DNA from: Flabesymbios commensalis
Lineage: Eukaryota; Annelida; Polychaeta; Terebellida; Flabelligeridae
NCBI GenBank assembly: GCA_964017125.1
Contig: OZ024903.1
Span: 79,557,028 to 79,621,027 of the forward strand
DNA: 64,000 bases
Direction: 5' to 3'
Translations under genes and position numbers: made by a program
In this document: piece by piece, positions 57,493-64,000 of the stretch
Layout of the letters: every line of letters begins with the position of its first letter
Numbering within the stretch: the first letter of the stretch is position 1
Notes under the pieces: generated by a model
What the model saw: only the letters and a program-made list of their open reading frames with translations
Databases searched by the model: none
What the model was told of the DNA's origin: nothing

Positions 57493-58763
57493 ACAACACC
57501 TGGGGCTGGGTGACGAAAGCAAGATCCTAGCCCGTCACCGAAAGCAAGAAAGTGGCGTGTGTATGCCTGGACGACGAAAGCGAGATCACCTCGTCCCCCC
57601 TCCCAAGCTTATAAAATAATTAAATGTTTTATAAATATTTGAATTACTCATAAGCTATTAAATATGACACGTGTTGTGATTTACCGTGACAAAAGCCAAA
57701 TCCAAGTTGAAGTTGCTCATAAAAAAATCATTGTTATTTTTTAAACTACAGGAATACAAAATCCCCTCCACTACGAACACACAACATGAAAAAACGGCAA
57801 TAAAAATATTTATATTAAATATAGCCTACTATTAAGATGAGGCCTACTGAGAAACTCGGTGTATATTTTATTATAGGTCATATATACTATCGTCATCTTA
57901 GATCGTCAAATACTACCCAGCGCCTTCTAAAAATACGGCTAGGCTACAAACGGTATTTATTATTTTACAATCTGTAGATTATCATTTGCGTTTGTGACAA
58001 GCAATGTCTATTTCTTGGCAACTCATGCAAGATATGCGCCACGCATTTACGCGTGACAAACACGTCAAACAGTAGCTGCCATCACTTTGTGATGTTTTAA
58101 CATGATTTTAATTTTGTATGTGATACCATGTAATGTCCATGTCGTGTGATTTTAGCAAATTAACCATCTTGTATATACATGTACAGTAGAACCTCGGTAA
58201 ACGCACCACTCAAGGGACTGGTGGCGTATTACATAATAAATCACACGCATAATTGCCGTCTCTAAGTTACGAATAGGCTACAAATCAGTTTATTTGTTAT
58301 AGGTCATGCACAGATCAGTAATACAATTAATATAAAAGGATTTTATGTCTGACGGAAAATTATGGTAATATACATCTATATCTCAAAAATTCAAACAATG
58401 CAATAATTGAACGAACACATGACAGCATTGAAATGGTCATTTAATAAATGACAGAGTTATAAAAAACTTCCCCGGGGATCAACACAGATCATTCTTGTAT
58501 TTACTGAAACCATTCTGGCTCTTAACCAAGAAGATCCCCGGGATAAAGATACAGGAAACAATCCTATTGTATCTAACTAGTGATCATTACGTTATATGAT
58601 ATATACACTACTATAATAAACGTGACTCTTATTACACATAAGATGTTATAAGCATAGGGGTGGCAAAAAACCGCCCTAATAAGTACAATGTATTAGAAAA
58701 ATTAAAATTATAGTAAAAGGAGGGAGGTTGGGGAGGATGTGGAAACAATTTTTCATAGCAAAA
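57373..58763 (+). repeat. Segmental duplication, copy 1
   Basis: From CATAGAATCAAAAACTGTGG in the LINE C-terminus, through the CGAAAGCAAG motifs, to CATAGCAAAA at 58763, this stretch matches 62612-64000. I noticed only a few single-base differences and a 2-bp shift in about 1.39 kb. Copy 1 is in its natural LINE context on the left. Confidence 0.93.
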
Positions 58764-59800
58764 TACAATAATAATTCAACATGGCATACAGGGATTTAAG
58801 ATAAATAGCATTAATACTGGTATCCACATAATAAACAAATACATACATTTCCCCAGCCATAAAAATACTTCTATCTTCAATATAGAAGTTTGTATATTGC
58901 AAACCCGAGATTCAATAACTAATACAGATACAGAATTGTAATTAACTGTGGGTGCACAAAAATATAACGTTGATATGTTGAGCTCTGAGGGTCAAATTCC
59001 CGGCGGAAGAGACAATAGTGTTGCTACTTCCGATCAATCACGATAATCATTTTTATAATTTTACTTAGGCCTAGTAGCTAAATGTGATACAATTTTCCAA
59101 AATAGTCACAAGAATAACGGTATAAAATAAATTATCTTACAAAGATACTGAATAAGTATCGTTATCAGCCTTACTTTATTAAAAGCTATACCAATAGATT
59201 AAAATTAACATGAAATAAGATTCATTCTGAGCAATCAGATGGTTGTCGCTTGTGTTCAAGCAAGCGTGAAGGCGCGACGTCCACCATATAGGGCCCATGA
59301 CAATTTTAAAGCCTCGATCATCACGAAGACTGCCAGATCAATATCACGGTGCAGGGCGTTCAGCTCACAAGGACCATAGAGGTTAGAAGGTCTTATCCAG
59401 GTAATCATTGTTTGTCGCTTGTGGGGATCAAAGCGTGGAGGCGCGACTTTCACCATAGGTGTGAATGCTCTGTCAGTGATCCAAGAGGCTCAAAAACTTG
59501 ACCCTTGATGTCCCAGGTGGACCGCTTAGCGAGGTTCGGGACTAGTTTTGTGCAAAAAAGTGGTCCGAGTCAAGCTACTTCGACGGTACAGGACGGAGCC
59601 CGTGATAACTCGTGTTATATGACGTCAAAAGTAAACATTAAAAAAAAATGTCCCGTCCACAGAAACATATATGTACTGAAAGTGCCGTCTTGAATGAGTT
59701 AAGCATTATGTCAATGGGAAAAACTTTGGGACAGGAAAAAAGTGGTCCGAGACGTGAGGTGGTCCGCTTATTAAGGTGGTCCGGAGCCGAGGTTATACTG
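58184..59800. mobile_element. pogo/Tigger-like element with TA duplication
   Basis: The left end CAGTAGAACCTCGGTAAACG after TA (58182-58183) pairs with the inverted right end CAGTATAACCTCGG before TA (59801-59802). One mismatch occurs in 14 bp. Inside, GTGGTCCG motifs cluster near the right end, and CCCGGGGATC/GATCCCCGGG form an inverted pair at about 58472 and 58531. At 59225-59462 a GCGTG.AGGCGCGAC block occurs twice. An uninterrupted 66-codon minus-strand frame at 59256-59456 has no family match. No transposase was recognised. Confidence 0.7.
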
Positions 59801-59802
59801 TA

Positions 59803-61552
59803 CATATATTCTATCATTTCTAAGACAAATAATTAAGTCAGTAATGACTTTTCCTCATGTCAATGAAATATCTGTCTGTCTGTTTGTCTGTGAGCAATTG
59901 AGCGATTGCAGCGTTGTGACACCTTTTGAAGGAGGTGTGTGTCACTTTGATGACGTAAAACACTAAGTAGCCTATTGTTATGACTGATCACACCTTTCTC
60001 AACACAGGAAGTTTAATCTCGACTTAAATTAACACGAATAATCGATTATATATATACCGGGTAGTATACTAACACACAAAGAAAAATAGTAAGTATAAAC
60101 TGGAGCCTGAAGTAGAGCTTGCGCTGACCTTCAGGATCATTATGCAGCAATTGTGTTAACTACAAAGCATATGACTGATCCAATAAAATATGTAGTATAC
60201 AATAGGCCACTATGTTTTTTCCTCTGTTTTATATGAGCCGGGCCTTAGATTTATTATAAGTCGGGCCTTAGATTTAGGCCGGGCATTAATAAACATTTCG
60301 AAAAAAAAAACATTTCTCCAGCAAAAACAAACATTTCTCCTGCTATGTTTTTTTTATTTAGGTCAAAAGTTTTTTTTATGTGGCTGCCCTCATTAGCTTT
60401 TCCGAAAATAGGTTCAATGTTGTTTTTTTTTTAATTTTTTCCGCCCTCCCATCATTACAGTCTGTTTCACCAGATCCTGGAAGTAGCCTTTTTCCAATTT
60501 GCTCGGTCGCTCTATTTTTTAAATAATTTTTTTCTCGGATTATTTTTTCATCTTCCCCTAACATCCCTGGAAAATGTGTGCAATTTTGTGACAGCATGGC
60601 AAGTCTTGCTGTTGATATCGTAAAGTAGTCCGTTGTTGTTATTTATAGCTGACCTAGTTCAGAGGGTCACTTTCAGGTCAATCTACATCATGTCTACCCC
60701 CCCCCCCAGCAAATATGACACATTGAACCAATGTTGGCTCAACGTTAGCCCATTGTCTGCGACGCTGGCCCAACATTAAACCAACATTGGTTCAACGTCC
60801 CGCGTGCGTGCTGGGATCTGTAGTATAGGCCTACTGTCTGTAGTGTAGGCTGTAGGACTTTGTACATGCTGTAAATGTTCTGGTTGCAATTCTGTGTTTA
60901 GGCTTCAGGATTTGGCCAAGGGCTATTACATGACTATTACATGTCTTTTTATCTAGGCCTATAGACTAAAGAAATAGGATTTATGTAAAAGGAAAGAGGT
61001 AAGTAGGAAAGACCCTCATGTCATCATGACTGAGCATATATGTAGATGAGGCTTGGCCCTTGGCCTGGGCAAGCACAAGAAATCACGTGGTGTCGTGTGC
61101 AAAATGTTTACATCTGTTTTTTTGGCTAAGGGGGCCCCTATTCAATCTCCACGGAGGGTGCTGGAGGTTTTTTTTTAAATACTTTCGGGCGGATTCCGCG
61201 TGAAATAAATAATTTACTTCGAGAACTGTTCTATATAGGCCTACTATGCACGCTGCCTGAGATGGCATACACATTATGATGTCACCACTGTCTCAGCCAA
61301 TCACAGTCTGCAGTTCTAGCAGTGATCACGCGACTGGGTCATGCACTATGTTATCACCCTGCATGTCATGAACACAATGCCCACGTGCTATTGCACTGTC
61401 GATTAAAAATATCGTCACTTCAGATGTCATTATTATGGATATTGTAGGGTTTATTACAGTTTATATATAGGGTCTACGGCAAAACATCTTTTGCATTACA
61501 CACCCGTTTGGAAATTGTGTGTTATGCTGTGAATATTGCAAATATCATGCGC
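59803..61552. other. Low-copy region
   Basis: It is AT-rich with poly-T and poly-A tracts at 60300-60430, a C-run at 60697-60707 and several TAGGCCTA octamers (60826, 60954, 61237). One palindromic MITE is listed separately. No gene was recognised. Confidence 0.4.
60705..60815. mobile_element. Palindromic MITE ('CCCAGCAAACAC' family), intact
   Basis: It starts CCCAGCAAATATGACACATT and ends GTCCCGCGTGCGTGCTGGG. The arms GAACCAATGTTGGCTCAACG and AAACCAACATTGGTTCAACG are inverted around TGTCTGCGACGCTGGCCC. It is the best reference member in the window for order of parts. Confidence 0.8.
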
Positions 61553-61860
61553 GGATCTAGTCCCATCCGTGACCAAATTACATTCTGGGCAGGCCAGAGC
61601 AAATTAGGGTCACATGCCCATCCATACTCCTGCACTCAAAAGCAACATTTTTTACTTCAATGGATTTTTACTGTCAAAACAGCGTCGTAATCGCCGTTTG
61701 TTTTTGACCAGCGCGGAGATTTGCGCGCTGGTGCCTTTGATCAGTATGTGAAAAATGCAAGTCACGATATGAAAATGTTGACTTCCGTTATGGTTGTATT
61801 CTAGGCCCTCGCTCGCGGGCCAGGAACTAGGCCTAGACCTCTAGGCTAGCGTAGCCTAGT
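61553..61860 (-). repeat. Dispersed repeat, inverted partner of 46371-46719
   Basis: On the minus strand it has the same block order as 46371-46719: GGCCTAGTTCCTGG, GCGAGCGAGGGCCTAGAAT, CAGCGCGCAAATCTC, AACAAACGGCGATTA, CATGTGACCCTAATTTG and GGTCACGGATGGGAC. Identity by eye is around 75%. Confidence 0.65.
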
Positions 61861-61864
61861 TCCT

Positions 61865-62611
61865 GGCCACCATCTTTTATCATTATGTATGAGTGGGGCC
61901 TCAAGCCACCATTCTCCATCACTATGTATGAGTGGGGCCTCAAGCCACCATTCTCCATCACTATGTAAGTGTGGGGCCTCAGGCCACCATGCTCTATCAT
62001 TATGTATGAGTGGGGCCTCAGGCCACCATCTTCTATCATTATGTATAAGTGGGGCCTCAGGCCACCATGCTCTATCATTATGTATGAGTGGGGCCTAAGG
62101 CCACCATGCCCTATCATTATGTATCAGTGGGGCCTCAGGCCACCATGTCCAGCATTATGTATGAGTGGGGCTTCAGGCCACCATGCTCTATCATTATGTA
62201 TGAGTGGGGCCCCAGGCCACCATGCTCTATCACTATGTATGAGTGAGGCCTCAGGCAACCATCTTCTATCATTTTGTAAGTGTGAGGCCTCAGGCCACCA
62301 TCTTCTATCATTGTTTAAGTGTGGGGCCGCAGGCCACCATCTTCTATCAGTGTGTAAGTGTGGGGCCTCAGGACACCATCTTCTATCATTATGTATGAGT
62401 GGGGCCTCAGGCCACCATGTTCTATCATCATGTATGAGTGGGGCCTCAGGCCACCATGTCTAGCATTATGTATGAGTGGGGCCTCAGGCCACCATGCTCT
62501 ATCATTCATTATGTATGAGTGGGGCCTCAGGCCACCATGCTCTATCATTATGTATGAGTGAGGCCTCAGGCCACCATGCTCTATCACTATGTCTGAGTAG
62601 GGCCTCAGGCA
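61865..62611. repeat. 39-bp minisatellite (about 19 units)
   Basis: The unit is GTATGAGTGGGGCCTCAGG followed by CCACCATGCTCTATCATTAT. Variation is low (about 1-4 changes per unit). Since 39 is a multiple of three, several frames on both strands stay open (e.g. 13-residue repeats with EHGGLRPHSYIM). These are not considered genes. The array stops abruptly at 62611 against LINE sequence. Confidence 0.95.
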
Positions 62612-64000
62612 TAGAATCAAAAACTGTGGCAGCATTCAAGAGTCAGCTGGTCGACTAGATCTGCCAGCCTCTTTCCCCCTCCAGCCTGATACTCCACAAT
62701 GGAGGGCTACTGGTTCTAAGTTCTAAGTTACAACACCTAGGGCTGGGTGACGAAAGCAAGATCCTAGCCCGTCACCGAAAGCAAGAAAGTGGCGTGTGTA
62801 TGCCTGGACGACGAAAGCGAGATCACCTCGTCCCCCCTCCCAAGCTTATAAAATAATTAAATGTTTTATAAATATTTGAATTACTCATAAGCTATTAAAT
62901 ATGACACGTGTTGTGATTTACCGTGACAAAAGCCAAATCCAAGTTGAAGTTGCTCATAAAAAAATCATTGTTATTTTTTAAACTACAGGAATACAAAATC
63001 CCCTCCACTACGAACACACAACATGAAAAAACGGCAATAAAAATATTTATATTAAATATAGCCTACTATTAAGATGAGGCCTACTGAGAAACTCGGTGTA
63101 TATTTTATTATAGGTCATATATACTATCGTCATCTTAGATCGTCAAATACTACCCAGCGCCTTCTAAAAATACGGCTAGGCTACAAACGGTATTTATTAT
63201 TTTACAATCTGTAGATTATCATTTGCGTTTGTGACAAGCAATGTCTATTTCTTGGCAACTCATGCAAGATATGCGCCACGCATTTACGCGTGACAAACAC
63301 GTCAAACAGTAGCTGCCATCACTTTGTGATGTTTTAACATGATTTTAATTTTGTATGTGATACCATGTAATGTCCATGTCGTGTGATTTTAGCAAATTAA
63401 CCATCTTGTATATACATGTACAGTAGAACCTCGGTAAACGCACCACTCAAGGGACTGGTGGCGTATTACATAATAAATCACACGCATAATTGCCGTCTCT
63501 AAGTTACGAATAGGCTACAAATCAGTTTATTTGTTATAGGTCATGCACAGATCAGTAATACAATTAATATAAAATGATTTTATGTCTGACGGAAAATTAT
63601 GGTAATATACATCTATATCTCAAAAATTCAAACAATGCAATAATTGAACGAACACATGACAGCATTGAAATGGTCATTTAATAAATGACAGAGTTATAAA
63701 AAACTTCCCCGGGGATCAACACAGATCATTCTTGTATTTACTGAAACCATTCTGGCTCTTAACCAAGAAGATCCCCGGGATAAAGATACAGGAAACAATC
63801 CTATTGTATCTAACTAGTGATCATTACGTTATATGATATATACACTACTATAATAAACGTGACTCTTATTACACATAAGATGTTATAAGCATAGGGGTGG
63901 CAAAAAACCGCCCTAATAAGTACAATGTATTAGAAAAATTAAAATTATAGTAAAAGGAGGGAGGTTGGGGAGGATGTGGAAACAATTTTTTATAGCAAAA
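62612..64000 (+). repeat. Segmental duplication, copy 2 (continues past the window)
   Basis: It starts inside the LINE C-terminal codons (CATAGAATCAAAAACTG), joined directly to the minisatellite, and repeats 57373-58763 almost base for base. That includes the LINE tail, the CGAAAGCAAG motifs and the start of the pogo-like element (63421). A second LINE insertion is excluded because the flanking DNA downstream of the LINE is duplicated too. Confidence 0.93.
63421..64000. mobile_element. Second copy of the pogo/Tigger-like element, left part
   Basis: It begins CAGTAGAACCTCGGTAAACG after TA and follows 58184 onward. It is present because of the segmental duplication, and its right end lies outside the window. 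Confidence 0.85.

Noticed and set aside
59256-59456. 66-codon minus-strand frame in the pogo-like element
   Set aside because: It spans an internal duplicated GC-rich block. There is no transposase motif and no partner exons.
61833-62658. Several overlapping open frames on both strands (60-164 codons)
   Set aside because: All are products of the 39-bp repeat period, which removes stops from several frames at once.
62612-62720. A second 5'-truncated LINE insertion
   Set aside because: The match to 57373 continues more than 1.2 kb past the LINE 3' end into its flank, so this is a segmental duplication.
1-64000. CRISPR arrays, bacterial operons, ribosome-binding sites
   Set aside because: Tandem arrays here have no unique spacers between repeats. 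The gene structure is spliced and eukaryotic.
1-64000. LTR or virus-like elements
   Set aside because: I looked for long direct repeats with TG...CA ends and for gag, protease, integrase or capsid-like frames and saw none. The direct repeats at 10170 and 10695 lack such ends.

Overview
The window looks like nuclear DNA from an animal, probably a marine invertebrate. It is AT-rich, packed with interspersed repeats, and its only recognisable gene is split into short exons with GT/AG junctions. I cannot fix the phylum. The elements with internal tandem cores and GC-rich 3' hairpins resemble those known from molluscs, echinoderms and other marine invertebrates.

Left third (about 5.8-21.2 kb, minus strand): six consecutive internal exons of DPH1, the radical-SAM diphthamide synthase subunit that modifies elongation factor 2. 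Exon phases agree across every junction. The first coding exon was not found, and the C-terminal exons must lie left of base 1. The introns hold most of the repeats there, but one intron is only 91 bp.

Repeat landscape: three copies of a 2.5-2.7 kb element (706-3303, 26250-28904, 41441-43900) carry 13, 14 and 12 internal units of about 143-155 bp and end in a GC-rich hairpin. Several other families share the same right-arm module and hairpin design (3.3-5.6, 14.8-18.1, 19.9-20.4, 22.4-23.3 and 30.3-31.2 kb). They fit Helentron-associated (HINE) or 'pearl'-type non-autonomous elements. There are also DNA transposons with terminal inverted repeats (pogo/Tigger-like, hAT-like, Mutator-like), many foldback MITEs, two 5'-truncated or deleted LINEs, and minisatellites. 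I saw no LTR or virus-like element, tRNA, rRNA or CRISPR array.

Right half: two nested insertions can be read cleanly. A 1.6 kb hAT-like element sits in a 270-bp MITE whose empty paralog lies 1 kb away. A 3.57 kb inverted-repeat element (50647-54213) sits in a palindromic MITE and holds at least three phase-compatible minus-strand exons of an unrecognised gene with a basic C-terminus and a poly(A) signal. This gene-bearing element is the best candidate for something undescribed. At 57373-64000 there is a near-identical direct duplication with a 5.24 kb period, running off the right edge.
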